A stretch of 64,000 bases of DNA from Bimastos eiseni. Its lineage: Eukaryota > Annelida > Clitellata > Crassiclitellata > Lumbricidae. The notes beneath the pieces are model-generated. The model searched no databases. It was not told the DNA's origin and worked only from the letters and a program-made list of their open reading frames with translations. The stretch is taken from NCBI GenBank assembly GCA_959347315.1, contig OY365806.1:23450900-23514899 (forward strand), written 5' to 3'. A program made the translations under genes and the position numbers. Below are positions 23,151 through 36,100 of this stretch, piece by piece (within the stretch, counting starts at the first letter, position 1; each line of letters opens with the position of its first letter).

Positions 23151-26100
23151 TTAAGTATAATTCACTGTGAATAGACATGTTTGATGTCAGCAGGAATGTA
23201 AAAGATAACAGGTTCCTGTTAAAGCATTTAGACTGTTCTGTTTCGGCAGACATCATACAGGTTATTAGCCTATTACTGTTCCTTAGTGAATCACTGACCC
23301 GACAGTGACACTTACTTGGACTGGAGCCATCTGCCAGTCGTCTCGGACTAGGCGACCGACTGCGACTGCTGGTCCTGTACGATCCAAACGTCGTTGGACT
23401 GGGCGAACGACTGGGACTTCGGCTCCTACGTGGACTCTGGAAAGTGATTACATAATGTAACCCAACATACACAGATGCATAACACAGATCTGATAAATTG
23501 TTCTTGAAGCTCGCGAGGCATTTGTTTTTCTACAGTAGAAATGTAGGCCCCATAATCACTAGTCTTGTCCATGCGATGGAGTCATCGGATCGTGATGGAA
23601 ATCATTGAAATAACCCGACTTTCTCTCGAAGCTTAGAGAAGTTGGACCATAATACTGCCTTAATCCTTTACACACGTTGGGAGCAAAGGCGCATGAATAG
23701 TAGAACGGATAGGATGATGGATATATAGCTTCAACACTGTCAGGGCAAAACGTATTTCTATAACATTGGTTACTTGTTCGATACAATCGCATCAGCTACA
23801 GTAAGGTAGCAATGCTCGAAGTTACTTAATTTAACATAGCCTTAATTTCTGCTACAGTGATTGTGTTAATTTTAGATGGCTCTTGATCGCTATTCCGATG
23901 TGAAATTGGACTAAACTGACATAGAAACAACTTGCAATGTTAGAGGAACTGCTGAAGGAGAACAAGAAGAAGGAATAATTCAGAAAACTGACCAGATTAT
24001 GATCATTGAATAGTTAAGAAAGACAGAGAAGAAACTGTTAACACGTAAATGTAGGCCTATAAGAGATCGAGAGATAACTTGTCCAAATGGTGGACTCGAT
24101 AATCAACGACGAAGTCAGGCGACACGCTGCAAGATCCACCTTAGTTCGTTTCTTTAATAAAGTCACGAAGTCTATAACTAACGGGCATCAGACTGCAGGG
24201 GTTGCATAGATCCATACTCACGAGTGTTCCTGCTTTGGCAGTGTAAGCTTCTCCCTTGGCCACGACTCGCTTTCCCTGCACTAGGCAAGGCCAGACGTGA
24301 AAGAGAACAAGCGCAGCGATGACGTCTGAATCGAAACTGCGACGATACCTGTTTAAAAATATACGATTGCATCGTCGGTTATATTCTCTGATCACGACTC
24401 AATGTCTCTGCTGATCGCCACTCTTACTATGTATCAACCATTTTTGTTCAACGCTTTCACTCCAGAAAGCTTTACTCAACACCAAATACCTCGACAATCT
24501 ATCACAATTATATGGCAAACATTTATTTAGCATCCATTATGCTACAGGCTGTTCAACGCTTTCACTCCAGAAAGCTTTACTCAACACCAAATACCTCGAC
24601 AATCTATCACAATTATATGGCAAACATTTATTTAGCATCCATTATGCTACTACAGACAGTAAAGTCCTGCTCTCATTAGTTGCCCGCGGTAAGGAAATAA
24701 TGCCGATGCTAAAGATTAGATCTATATTGATCTTTGTTAATTAATTCAAACTATTGCGCAATACAATTATATGATAGCGTAGAAACAGGTGGTAACAAGT
24801 CTGGTAGGAGTCAACTGCATGCCAGCCCGCAAGACGCAAATAATATCTGCGTCTTGCAGGCTTCCATGCAGTTAACTCCAGTTAACATATTAGGCCTATG
24901 TCCTACTGCATGTGACACGTGGGTATCGAACCGCGTCCTTCTGATCTTCGTTCAAATGTTTCACCATTTTAACCATCACCCCGCCCAAGTGATCGTTTCT
25001 GTCTTGCTTTTGCCTTAGTCGACTTACTTTGATGCGTCGTAGAGTTCATATTCGCTGGCAGGTAACGTCTCGAGAGGGCGTGGAAGAGCAGACAGGGACC
25101 ATGCCAGACGACACGCCTCACGAATAAACGATTGAAGCACTATCGAAGACACACCTTCTGGAAGATCGGCTCGACGATCCAGGTTACGAACTACATCCTA
25201 TAACAACGCATTACGAATACATTCCTCATGATTATTAGATTGAAGCTACGCGTGTATGACTGATTGACTGACTGACAATTTTACTAACTAATTTATGAAC
25301 TGACTGACTCCACTATATATACTTTATTCATAACTTAACAGAATCTTCGTTGATCATATGATAGGCTAATATGACATCATTGCAGTCATTCGAAATACCT
25401 CAATTAAGCTGTGAGTCTAGTAGAAAATCGCTTTATCTATATATAGAAAATGCATACAGGCTGCTAAACATGCCTGAATAGAGCAACCTGTTTTCCAATC
25501 ACTTAGATATATTGAGGAAACTTGAGCACGGCCTTCCTCGCTAAGTAAATCTCTGTATTCAGTAGTTAGAACACACTGAACGCTTAGCCACGTTGAAAAG
25601 GGTTGCGAAACGAATTTTGGTCTTCAATGGGATTTCGTACGTGTACATCACTTTGTAACTAGTGACATTCACAGGTAATATAAGCACACAGTTTGAAGAA
25701 CGCATTATGAGAACATTCTACGGGTCTGTTTATTCTGTTTATTCTACGGGTCTGTTTATTCTGTTTATTCTACGGGTCTGTTTATTCGACCATTGTTAGA
25801 GTTCTGCGCTTTGGCGTATTTTAGTGTATTCTACACATGCAGAATAAGTCTCTCGGACTGAGACATAAGTACACTTGGCAAACATAATAGAGCAATACAG
25901 TGGCACTTCAGCAGAGCAGTAGGCCTACTTACTGTCTGTGCGTAGACCATACTCTTAATCAAGCGTCTGAGCAAAGATTTATAATTTATGCGCGGTCATG
26001 AAAGCGTGTTGGATATGTTGACACACTTGTCTCTGGCAAAGGATCTCGTTTCTCCAGCGCAGCATATGAATCGGTTTTACCTTTCTGGTGCATGTGAAGC

Positions 26101-28649
26101 TTACGCTGTATGCATGCATTATCAACGATGCGTGTGACGTTAAACACTTGACGGAGCGTCGCGTCATTCAATAAATGCGCCTCTTGTTACACGGACATGT
26201 TATTTTCGTACTGCACGTGTTCACGTATAATAATAATTAATAATTATGCCATTCAGCATCCAATGCATGAGGACTTACATGTACAACTGCTTATGAATCA
26301 ACCATCGAGCTGTGTAAATCAACAGATCCGTTATAATAATATTAATATCATTAATGGAAATTCAACACTTAATTGCCATCATACATTATCTTATTGGATC
26401 AGTCACCAGATGCACTCGCTGTTGTTAGTCTTCTGACTAGTCCTGATGGTCAACAAACATCTTGAAAGAAAGCATCGATACTTACGGCCACCATTTCGGA
26501 GATGTTGTAGAGGTCTGGGTTGCGGTTGACGTAGTCCTGGACGGCCTGTTCCAGTGTTCCAGGACCTGAGTGGACTGAAGACAGCGTTGACCGGATTCTC
26601 ATCTTGAAACTGATGAACGCCAATCGAGCGACGATGAAAGACTCCTACGCCACAGACGCAGAGAAGAAAGAAAGTTATAGAACATGGATCAACGTTTGTT
26701 CCATAATATCGGTTGAAAGTTTAATGCTCAAAAGAATCGATCGTCACGACTTCTTTCCGTGCACTTTGTCGTAGGAAATAATTTATCCTACGACGTTGAA
26801 ACATGGAATCTGTGAAGAGGAGCGTATTTCGTGTTCTTGGATAGCTGTTGTTTGAATAGGGATATAATGTCAAATATAACACGAACTCTGATTGCCTATA
26901 ATAATAGACCAGAAAGGTTATGGACGGACCCATATTTGATTGAAATGACATGGGTCACCTGACATAACCTGACTTGACCTGACCTCATCGCATTTGCTCT
27001 CAGTTCGTACCTGGATGACACGGAAGATGATCTTCTTGTTGGTTTCTTGGTCGTCGGAGTATTGTCGCAAGATGTCGAGAGCGTTTAGTCGATCGCGGAT
27101 GAACATGTCGTCAAATCGAGAGACTAGTCTCTGCTGTCGATACTTCTGGACGATTCCATGAGGAGAGTCATCTGAAAGACCGTGATCGACGTCCAGTGCC
27201 TCATCCTCTGCCAAGCCATTACTGAGGAGTCCAAGGACGGTGGGAGAAAGAGGCCTTGGGCTCAGCGACGAAGGAAGGCTCTTCAGTCCATCAACATCTC
27301 TGCAACATTATAGGCCTATATAATAAATTATTATTATTATACACATTATACAGGCATGTATAATATGTATTATATATATATATATATATATGAGTCATAA
27401 CCTCTCCGAAAAGATGGACTAAGTAGGTCAATAGGTACATCTTCTGCTTATGCCTCCGCGTACATGCAGCATGAGCATAGTCAGAAAACTTCAATAATTT
27501 AGAACTCGTGTGAGGCATACGACTGTCATCGTTGAGGCATGATTATTTGTTCCAAGGTACAGTTCGGAATCGCTGCCATCAATTATGGGTAGAAAGGATC
27601 AGACGAGTTCAAGCGCATACTGACACGATTTTGCCAAAATGATCTGCAGGCCTACATGTTTATGTAGAGTATGCAAATCGCTACAGGTATAGGCCACGTG
27701 AGCTGATCATGACGCTGTAGGAATTCAGACTATCATAGCTGGTAGTTTTATCAAAGTCGAGGTCTATACTATTAGAAAATATATGCAAGTCCATTTACAG
27801 CACATGCTCAGATTTAAATTCTGCAAATTTATTCTTAAGGAATATAAGAATTATTTTTCATAAATAGCCTACTTGTTAGATAGCGTAGAATAGTTTACTA
27901 TAGGCGTATATAGGCATTCCGACCTATAAAAAATAATATAGAGTTGACTATATTATCGTTGATATTTGTCTTTATTTTAAATTAATAATAGACCTAATAA
28001 AAGGTCCTAATTACAGAAGCATTTATATATAAATATATATATATGAGCTATTTGTATTACCTTTATATGAGGCTTAAGTAAAGAGGAACCTGTTTCAATT
28101 AACAACCGAATGTTTTAATTTAGTTTAAAAGGTCAATGAACGAACCCATTGATGAGTGGACTCTTAGGGAGTGCCACAGTCAGTCGGATCAGTTCGTCTC
28201 TGAGGCGTCTGATCTCTCGTTCGTAGGAGTCGACCATATGACTACGCGACCGTAAGACGATCAATTCCTCCTCCATCAGATTCAACCTGAAAACCCCGGT
28301 GCATTCACGGTATTACGAATCGTACAATGTGAATTAACAAACAGCCAAAAAATCATACTTATGTATGGTCTACGCTTCTAAAATGTCATTAATTTGAGTT
28401 TACTCTCTTTAAGACTTTTTGACTTCAACTTCTACTGGTTTTCTGTAAGTAGACACGCATGACTTACTTGTTCCTCAGCTGCTGTAGCTCATTGTCTGCG
28501 AACATCTTGTCACTCGTTGAGTTGCGCTTCACTGATTCCAGCTCTATGTCCTTTTCCGTCAATCTGCGATGACAACATCATCCATAATTACGCTTGCATC
28601 TTTCTATGTAAGAGTTTTCACACGCACGCGCACACACACTGCTCACACA

Positions 28650-28690
<41 letters not shown>

Positions 28691-31600
28691 GTGTGTAGTT
28701 TACATGTATGTACGCACGTGTGTGTCTGCGTGCGTGCGTGTATAATTATATATAATGCGTTTATTTATATGTATGTTTTGGTTGCATGTACGTATGCTTG
28801 AATGTTTGCATGCTTGTACATCGGACTATATGTGTATATTTATGCATTCTTTATGTCTTATGCATGTAGATGAGTATTTGTGTACATGCGAGTATGCATA
28901 TGAGCTAAGAAAAACTAGTTGAGCTGCTTTGTTATCAAAATTTAATCATTCAGCTCAATGAACATAAAATGATAACAACTGAGAATATAGTCATTCGAGG
29001 AAAGTATTAGTAGTCAATCAAAGCTGAAACCGGAAGGGAAAGCAAATCTCGTTAACAGAGTCACATTTGTACCTTCGGCTCTCGAAGCAGTTCCACGGCA
29101 TTCAGTCGCATATATATGTATAGAGGAAGAAGAAGAGAAATAAGACGAGAAGAAAGTGGAAGAAGAGGAGACTGAGGAGGAGGACAGAGGAAGAAGCAGA
29201 AATAGAAAATAAGGAAGAGAGAGAAAGAAGAGGAAACGGAAGAGGAGGAGGAAGACGAAGCAGAAGAAAAGGAGGAGGAGGAGGAAGAAGTGGAAGAAAA
29301 GAGTAAGAAGAAGAAGAAGGAAAAAGAAATAGAGAAAGTGGAAAAATGAAAAAGAAGGAAAGGAAGAGTAAGAAGAGTTGGAGGGGGAAAGGAGAAAAGT
29401 AATAGGAAAGAGAGGAAAAAAGAAGAAAAATAGGAATGAAGTAGAAAAGATAGAGTATGACTTGCCGCAACAACTATAATTGCTAAAATTGCTAAATGGT
29501 GCATTTCGCATGGCTAATCCTTGTGGATGCAAAGGCAGGCAATTTCCCAGCCTAGTTATGTGAAGGCTGGAACTCAACGGGTTGGGCTCAAGCTTTCAGA
29601 TCCTTCGTATTGTCGACATTGATTTAAAATAAGATGAACAAAACCCATCATTACAATAGAGCCCTATAAGGTTGGGCTCAGGGCAAATTACCTACGACCT
29701 ATGTAATGGGCCTGTCATCAGGGCAGATATACGTACTCCAGTTTGAGATGATGAGCCTCGTCTTGGACGGAATGTAGGTCAGCCTCAAGGTCATCTATCG
29801 ACCTCTCAAGATCGACAAGTTCGCGGTCCTTGGCCGCTGTTTCGGAGAGCGCCTTGAGAGTTGCATCGACCGATCCAATGTAGGGCGAATGGGTGAAGAT
29901 CCCGTGACCCAACCAGGGCAGCAGACGGGCCTTGATGGCTGCTGTCCCTCCGTACGTACTACCTAAACACAACGCCGTGTGATATTCAGAGGCCTTCGAT
30001 GTCCTATAGGACTATTATTATACATGCGATCAATGCTACGATATATATTTATGAATTGTAATATTATTGTCCTCTCTATGCATTATTCTCTACTATTTGC
30101 GGATTTATAAAGCGCCTCTCACAGTAGTTATAAAGCGCCTCTCACATTATCTGGATCGTGTTCAATTAACTACAATAGGCTACCATAGAGAAGAACGCCA
30201 CAATACATGTATGTCCACTAGTTGCATGACATTGTGTAAGTTAACGTTTGTCCTGCAGGCTGAAGCTACACCAGAAGACCTGTTAATCCACATCGAGTCA
30301 AAAATTCTGTGCCATTGCAATTAAGAACAATAGTTCTATCGAATTAAAGCTGACGAATGTATTGTATGGTTGTAAGAACCTTCAGCAGTTGAGATGTGAA
30401 GGATTCGGAAGAGCTGCGCTTGAACTCGAGAATTTAGTTCTATTACTTCCACGCATCGATCGACATTCTGGTCAGAAGTATTCAACTGAAAACATCAAAC
30501 ATTTGTCCATGTACTCAAACGATTTGTTGGCGTCTTATAATGTGATGGGATACAACGATTACCATAACTGGCCAACTTATATAACACAGTTCGGCTTCTA
30601 GAACTACTACACGGAAATTTTCTATTAAGTCCACTGGTCCGCTGGTTTGGAATGCCCTCTCTGCTGCGGTTAGAAACTCTCCTATAGGCGTAATTCGTTT
30701 AAGAGCTCTCTTAAACTCTCTCTCTGAAACTCCTTCTCTTTAGATCGTCTTTTCAGAGTAGGGCACTGAGTCTATGATTCCAAACCCACCGATTATAGCA
30801 TCTCCAATAACGTTTGTCAATTCAATATGAGATTATCTACACTTCTCATCTGGCTTTATTTTCTCGCATTTGTAACAGTTTGTCACATTGTTATGGTATA
30901 GGCTATTATTAAAAATGTGGTGATGAGGATTGAGAGAGGGACAGGAACTCTTTAGCTTAAGATTAATTAAGGTTTCATTTATCTTCTTTTTCAATCCTGC
31001 TTATTGTGTTTTAGTAGTTTTATTGTTTCTTCTGTAACCATTGTCAAACTCATGGGTTTTTCACTCAACGTACCACCTGACGAACAGAATGAGTAATTCG
31101 GTCATTTTTTAATATTTTGCTATTATGTTGTATTCCAGTACCTTTCATCTAAACTCACCATTGTCATAGTTTTTTGTTGTACAGAGAGATTAGGGGTTCC
31201 TTTAGCGGGGTTCAATCCCCTTTGGAACTCCTGTTGACCATCTTTTTCAATTGTATAATTTTATTATTTGCTTAATTGAACTAATTCTATCTATTTGACA
31301 ATGTACTTCTACTTGTTATAATTTATCAATGTGGAACGATGGTTTTCATAAATTTGATGTTATTTTATTGATTGACTGATAATCAGCAGCATCAATCCTA
31401 AGCGTGTAAAACGCGAATTCAGAGAACCAGCGTCCGGTACCCCAAATTATCCCATAAAATCACTGCACTCCAATAAAAAGCAGGCCGCAACTGAAACACC
31501 AGAGGAAGAATTAATTCTTTGCCATGTCAGTCTGCCTGACGTATGCATGCATGGATGGATGGACGGATGAGTAGATCGACAAATGTGTATCAATTTTCAG

Positions 31601-33124
31601 CGTTTCATATGATTTAATTTTGGCCACACTTCATGAGCGAGAGCTGACATCAGCAGAAGTAGCCTACAGAGTAGGCCTATACTTGGAGAGGAAGGTGAGA
31701 TTCCAAATATAGTAATCCATGGTACTGAGAGGGAAAAAGCAATCCGACGGATGACATGTAGAGGGGAACTGAAAGTCATTGACGTAATTATGACTGAGCC
31801 GTTTCCGAAGAAGAACGATGACCCGGCCGGAGGTCAAATCGTCTGATTCATAGAAAAAGCAGACACTCAATTTCAGAGGTCAAGTGACGAGGATCACCTT
31901 ACGCTTCTCTTCCCTTTTACAATAACTTATTTTGAATGATCAAAATACCAGACAGAGACGCTATACATGAAGCCTAAGTTGAAACCTGGACCGGACTGCT
32001 AACCAACTTCCGAAAATTATGATCAAACCGAGCAGCTATAGTAGGGCCTATGTAGGCCCATGCATAGTTCAGGCCCCCATGCTATATCGGCATGGCTGCA
32101 TGATCTACGTATGTAGAGTTGTTTGTGTTCTCCTTTTTGATCTTATGTAGAAGCTATTCTATTCGGCAGCCAAAGAGTGAACTCTGGAAAATCTCCAGCT
32201 GTTTTCATGTCTGTTTTAGTGGGTTATGGGTAATTATTTTGTGGCATTTTTGCTTACTTATACCACGTATCCTGTAACCATGTTCTCCTGAAAGCAAAAA
32301 GGCATAGCATGCCAATAGTTTAGGCCTACTCATATATTTCTTATTGTAGTTATTTTTATTCCAGGCGTTTTAGTTCATAATCTGAGTAATGTTACAATGT
32401 AGGCTATCTATGAACTGTTCCTGAGCAAGGCCCTAATTATATTTTTCGATGTGACTTCGTTTCTTGGACACTTATAATAGGAAACCATCTTATAATTCCG
32501 GAGTGAACATTCAATATGTTTCTCCTTTGTCCTCATTTACGACATTCTGTGTCCTCCTTTGGCAACCCATGTATCTTACAACCCGTCGTGAACAAGGCTC
32601 AACATGTAAATTACGCAACGTCGGAATCGTAGGAATTGCGGAAACGGAAGTTGGCCCTGTTAAAGCAGCGTAGGCTTATGCGAGAGAGTGACCTGAGCTG
32701 AACTACGACCAATCGCGTCTTTCCCAACCCAAACAAAGCAGGCAAGTTCGAACAGCGTCGTTCATCTAATGTTAACTCCTTGTTATTTACATGCTTACGC
32801 GATTAAACTTGAGTACTTCTTCTTCAGCTTACTGTGCAGTCTGAACATCAAATAAATGTTGTATGGTCTGAAAACTTAACAAAATAACTGAGCTGAATTG
32901 TTCGTCATGGCTATTTCTTAGAACATACGGTGGATCACATGTACTGTTGGTCTATAATGCATATGTGTAAATTTGGTCTATAATGCATATGTGTAAACTG
33001 AGAACAACTGCTAGTAGGCCTATATAATTATGCTTACATCGTAGTCGTCTAACCAGTTCTCCAGTTTCTCCTGAAGCAAAGTAAAGCTGTCCATTTCGAC
33101 GATTCTTCTCAGACTCTCTGCCAT
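23151..33124 (-). CDS. SPATA18: mitochondria-eating protein (SPATA18/MIEAP) homologue
   Basis: MIEAP-family proteins act in mitochondrial quality control. Ten exons splice in consistent phase: 33038-33124, 30380-30485, 29737-29962, 28468-28563, 28146-28286, 27011-27299, 26486-26644, 25028-25197, 24222-24348 and 23316-23436. They give about 507 residues, and the human protein has 538. Recognisable blocks are the N-terminus MAESLRRIV...LQEKLENWLDDYD, SDQNVDRCVEVIE...QLFRIL, IKARLLPWLG, coiled-coil exons 4-5, a serine/proline segment, RFDDMFIRDRLNALDILR, and the C-terminal core YRRSFDSD...FHVWPCLVQGKRVVAKGEA. The tail is rich in RS dipeptides (about 468-507). A weakly supported last exon, 23151-23164, would add four residues and a stop after a good CTATTCACAG acceptor. 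The 5' UTR is undefined. Introns carry a SINE, duplications, a polypurine tract and a LINE. Confidence 0.92.
23316..23436 (-). CDS. SPATA18: SPATA18 exon 10 (RS-rich tail)
   Basis: 121 bp, acceptor TTTCCAG, donor GTAAGT. Encodes SPRRSRSPSRSPSP and further RSRS repeats, as in the human tail. It ends in phase 1, so at least one more exon is needed. Confidence 0.88.
24222..24348 (-). CDS. SPATA18: SPATA18 exon 9
   Basis: 127 bp, acceptor AAACAG, donor GTGAGT. YRRSFDSDVIAALVLFHVWP and GKRVVAKGEA are the most conserved MIEAP C-terminal signature. Confidence 0.95.
24446..24650. repeat. perfect 100-bp tandem duplication in a SPATA18 intron
   Basis: 24446-24545 recurs at 24551-24650 with a period of 105 bases and no mismatch that I could find, so the duplication is recent. 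It lies in the intron between exons 8 and 9. Confidence 0.95.
24807..24879. repeat. foldback hairpin with 32-bp arms
   Basis: 24807-24838 pairs with 24848-24879 (28 of 32) across a 9-base loop. The core is CGCAAGACGCA/TGCGTCTTGC. It lies in the same intron as the tandem duplication. Confidence 0.9.
24900..24985 (-). mobile_element. tRNA-like SINE head
   Basis: On the minus strand GCGGTTCGATACCC (B-box-like) follows TGGTTAAAATGGTG (A-box-like) at tRNA-like spacing. It lies directly beside the 32-bp foldback. It has no intact cloverleaf, so it is not called as a tRNA gene. Confidence 0.5.
25028..25197 (-). CDS. SPATA18: SPATA18 exon 8
   Basis: 170 bp, acceptor TTATAG, donor GTAAGT. Encodes QSFIREACRLAWSLSALPRP and ends ELYDASK, leading into the YRRS motif. 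Confidence 0.9.
25716..25788. repeat. 26-bp tandem repeat, about 2.7 copies
   Basis: Unit TCTACGGGTCTGTTTATTCT plus GTTTAT, with the last copy truncated. It lies in the SPATA18 intron between exons 7 and 8. Confidence 0.9.
26486..26644 (-). CDS. SPATA18: SPATA18 exon 7
   Basis: 159 bp, phase 0 at both ends, acceptor GCGTAG, donor GTAAGT. ESFIVARLAFISFKMRIRST matches the family VEAFHVAKMAFRHFKIHVRKS block. Confidence 0.9.
27011..27299 (-). CDS. SPATA18: SPATA18 exon 6
   Basis: 289 bp, acceptor GTTGCAG, donor GTACGA. Ser/Pro-rich start (SSLSPRPLSPTV), then VSRFDDMFIRDRLNALDILR, the start of the conserved C-terminal domain. Confidence 0.9.
28146..28286 (-). CDS. SPATA18: SPATA18 exon 5
   Basis: 141 bp, acceptor TTTTCAG, donor GTTCGT (weak, chosen because it alone keeps phase into exon 6). 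Coiled coil: LMEEELIVLRSR...YEREIRRLRDEL. Confidence 0.8.
28468..28563 (-). CDS. SPATA18: SPATA18 exon 4
   Basis: 96 bp, acceptor ATCGCAG, donor GTAAGT. Encodes TEKDIELESVKRNST and NELQQLRN, a coiled coil. Confidence 0.85.
28650..28690. repeat. (AT)n microsatellite
   Basis: About 18 AT units with CA/TG-rich flanks, in a SPATA18 intron. Confidence 0.9.
29122..29455. repeat. polypurine (GA-rich) tract, about 330 bp
   Basis: Nearly all A and G on the plus strand (GAAGAAGAGG-type units), giving long Ser/Phe/Leu open frames on the minus strand that are composition artefacts. It lies in the intron between SPATA18 exons 3 and 4. Confidence 0.9.
29737..29962 (-). CDS. SPATA18: SPATA18 exon 3
   Basis: 226 bp, acceptor TTTAG, donor GTACGT. 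Contains TAAIKARLLPWLGHG and a charged coiled-coil stretch ending HHLKLE. Confidence 0.9.
30380..30485 (-). CDS. SPATA18: SPATA18 exon 2
   Basis: Acceptor TTTTCAG, donor GTTCTT (weak). Encodes LNTSDQNVDRCVEVIELNSR and on to QLFRILHISTAE, matching the family DQNLNHC...VQGQLF block. The 106-bp length gives exactly the phase needed by exon 3. A plus-strand open frame overlaps it and is a shadow. Confidence 0.88.
30580..31280 (+). mobile_element. decayed LINE 3' end in SPATA18 intron 1
   Basis: 30605-30720 translates to RKFSIKSTGPLVWNALSAAV followed by RLRALLNSL, the C-terminal pattern of many LINE polyproteins (GP.VWN.LP...). The 3' UTR-like part ends with GGGGTTCAATCCCC/GGAACTCC near 31200-31230. 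It is truncated and antisense to SPATA18. Confidence 0.65.
33038..33124 (-). CDS. SPATA18: SPATA18 exon 1 (start codon)
   Basis: 29 codons from ATG (33124-33122) to GAT, then donor GTAAGC. MAESLRRIVEMDSFTLLQEK matches the family N-terminus. Confidence 0.9.
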
Positions 33125-36100
33125 GTTATCAGCTGCTTCTAACTCTACCTTTCTTCCTCTGCAACAGCCTAACCAATATACCTAAACCTTCTGTGAACAG
33201 CGATGTCTTATCGCTTCTCCTGTGCTGTAGGTCAGCGTATAGACTGCTCTGTTTGACACGACCGTTCGAATGATTCGATCTCGTCCGATCGATCGATTTG
33301 GCGTCTTTCGTATCGAGTACCTGTGTGTTTCTTACCGTCTAATCGATTCGACCGAGGTCTGGGTGTTCGCCAACTACCCATCGCTATCGCAACTGCAAGT
33401 TTGAACTCGTCTTGCTGGCTCGCTACATGTGGCCGATGGGCCGCGAGGCCCCTGGGCCACACAGGGCCAGAGCAGACGACGATCGGCCAGTCGCTTAAAC
33501 CAGTTACAGATCAGAGATTATCAACCGATCACTGCTATTATAGCCATTGGTATCCAATGCCAATTTACGATACGTATAGTACATGCTTAGACCTGTGTGC
33601 CTCATACATTCATGTATTAAGGTTAAACAGAACCATACCAAAAGCACGATGCTGCCGTAGATACATAGCCTATAATGCAGAAAATGTATAGAAACATGTA
33701 TATTATATATATATATATATATATTATCATAAAGAAGCAAATAATCGTATGCTTGCCCTGTTAGAGACATTGTTATATTTCTACAAATAATTAAAACATA
33801 TATAAATATATTTATAGGGCCTATTGATAGGGCATTTATGATGTTAGAGCTAATATCTGGTCGGATATATTCGTCACTGTTATAATTATTCCATAGCAGT
33901 CAATATATACATGTAGGCCAAATTGCACATCCCAAACTCCCAAAGCCGTTTGCAAATTAGGTTAATATAAAGTTAATAGTTTTAATATGCAAGGCCCAGA
34001 AACGCCAATGCATAGTAACTTTTCGGTAGGCCTAGGTATACAGTTCAGTCTCTATACTTTCCAACCACAGAACCACTCTAGCCTGTAACTACTAGCACCT
34101 TATAGCACTAGTGGTAATAAAAATCTAGTAATAATAAGTGATAATAATAATAAAAGTAATAATACAAGTAATAATAATAACAATAATAATAAAAATAGGC
34201 CCATAGTTGTATGGAGATTTCTTTAGCGCCATAAAATCTAAGTCATAAGAACGATCTTATTCGCAGGCGCTCAGTCAAAACAAAATCGACAATCAGATGC
34301 ATAGGTCAATATAGAAAAGGGACGGCATACTGTTAAACTCTAATTTTTTACTCATACACCTCTCTGTACATTATCCATTTCATCCTCTGGGGTTTTTCGT
34401 CATGTAGGCCTATTAATGTTTTTCTTTTTGGCCTATTTGTTAGGTTTTCCCCACTTTGTTATCTTTAATAGTTGGGCTGTATTACCATACATTTTATTTT
34501 ACAATTTCTGTCGGCAGTGGAATGACCAGCCCCAATGTTAGATCGGGGTCATGACCATATTACCACACACACACACATACACGCACACTTAAACCTGTAA
34601 GCAATTAAGGTCGTTCGCAAGGACCAATTATGCATTCCTTGGGTCCTTCATAGGAATCATGACCTTCATTTCGCATTTCATAATGTAGGCCTACGCTACT
34701 TGATGTAAGGCCTACACGTTGATCAGCAAGAGATATCCAAGAATCAAGACACAGGCAGGAGAAAGAAGCGGAAGAAGAACAAAGAGAAGGAACCAATTGA
34801 TAAGAAGTGCTTATTTAATTAAGACGCCGTGAGCCACACTTAGCATACAGAAACAAAAAACATCGTCGATAAGATACGTGAAACATTCAACACATATACG
34901 AAGTGGTTGAGCATAATTTCAAGAGGCCATTCACGAGTGAACTGCAACAATCTATAGATAGCTAAATACAATTCAATTTCGTGCGATCGACTGTTTCCTC
35001 TAAATTATAGACCCTGGATTGTTGCAAAGCTTATTCTAGTGGCTACTAGAATAAATGTTTTTAACAATCCATAGTACTGAAGCTAATGCCATTGTGTTAA
35101 ATCGAAGACAGAGTGAAGACTAGTAGGGTCGATCAATTGCCATGTATACCATTTCGTCTTGTGAAGCCACTCCTCATCTTCCCCAACATCTGGTTGCCTT
35201 GGAAACAGGTAGGATAAAACAAATCCCAAACTCAGAGAAACTAAAACAGGTTACAATACCATCTTCAGAAGTGTAGCACAGTTAGGGCTTAGTCAGAAAA
35301 TTATCTGGAAGCAAAGAGGTAATTGAAACCTTGATAACTGAAATGCCACCAAATGACCAATTCCTGCTTTTTACAACACACCTGACAAGGTAGCAATCTT
35401 GGTTCGTTACTGTGATGGTCCATTCGCTTTCTTTCACCTTATACCGTTGCTGTATATTTATCCATCAGGGTCACGATATAAGCTTTTAGTACAACCAATG
35501 GTGTAAACAAATTTATATGTACATGTATATCTATAATGCCTAAATATTCGTGTATAAATAAGCTGCCGGGTAGTTCATGCATAAATTAACATCTTAATGC
35601 ACGCATATGCATGATTTAAAGCCACGGTACGAACGTCAAGTGGCCTAACGACAGTATACAAACACCAAGAATGCTTGAGCAGAACACACACACTTGATAT
35701 TATTAGCAACGTTTACATTACAATCCCAAGAAGATATCATGCTATGAATGTCAATATGTAATATTTATTTCGTTTATTAATTCAAACCATCAAGTACACA
35801 GTAAGATAACAGAGTAATTATAGTAGTAACAGAAGACAGAATATTTAATAGTCATTGAATTTAACTGTAAGCGTATAGTAGCCTTCAAGGCATTAGTTTG
35901 TCCTACTGCTAATTTCCCAACGCAGCCTCATATCAAATAGAAGGCCTAGTCAACCTTCGCAGGAATCGATTCTGATTCCAGCTTGATGCTGTACACTTCA
36001 TTCCAGAGTGCAACAACAACTACAACGTCCCCCATAAATACGATTGAAACATCACAAGACAAGAATATTGGGTTATATCATATATACAGCATGCAATCTG

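Noticed and set aside
29014..29577. 187-codon Ser/Phe/Leu-rich minus-strand frame resembling a membrane protein
   Set aside because: Composition artefact of the polypurine tract. No start context, and it lies in a SPATA18 intron.
30362..30601. 79-codon plus-strand frame
   Set aside because: It overlaps SPATA18 exon 2, which on the minus strand matches the family and supplies the exact phase.
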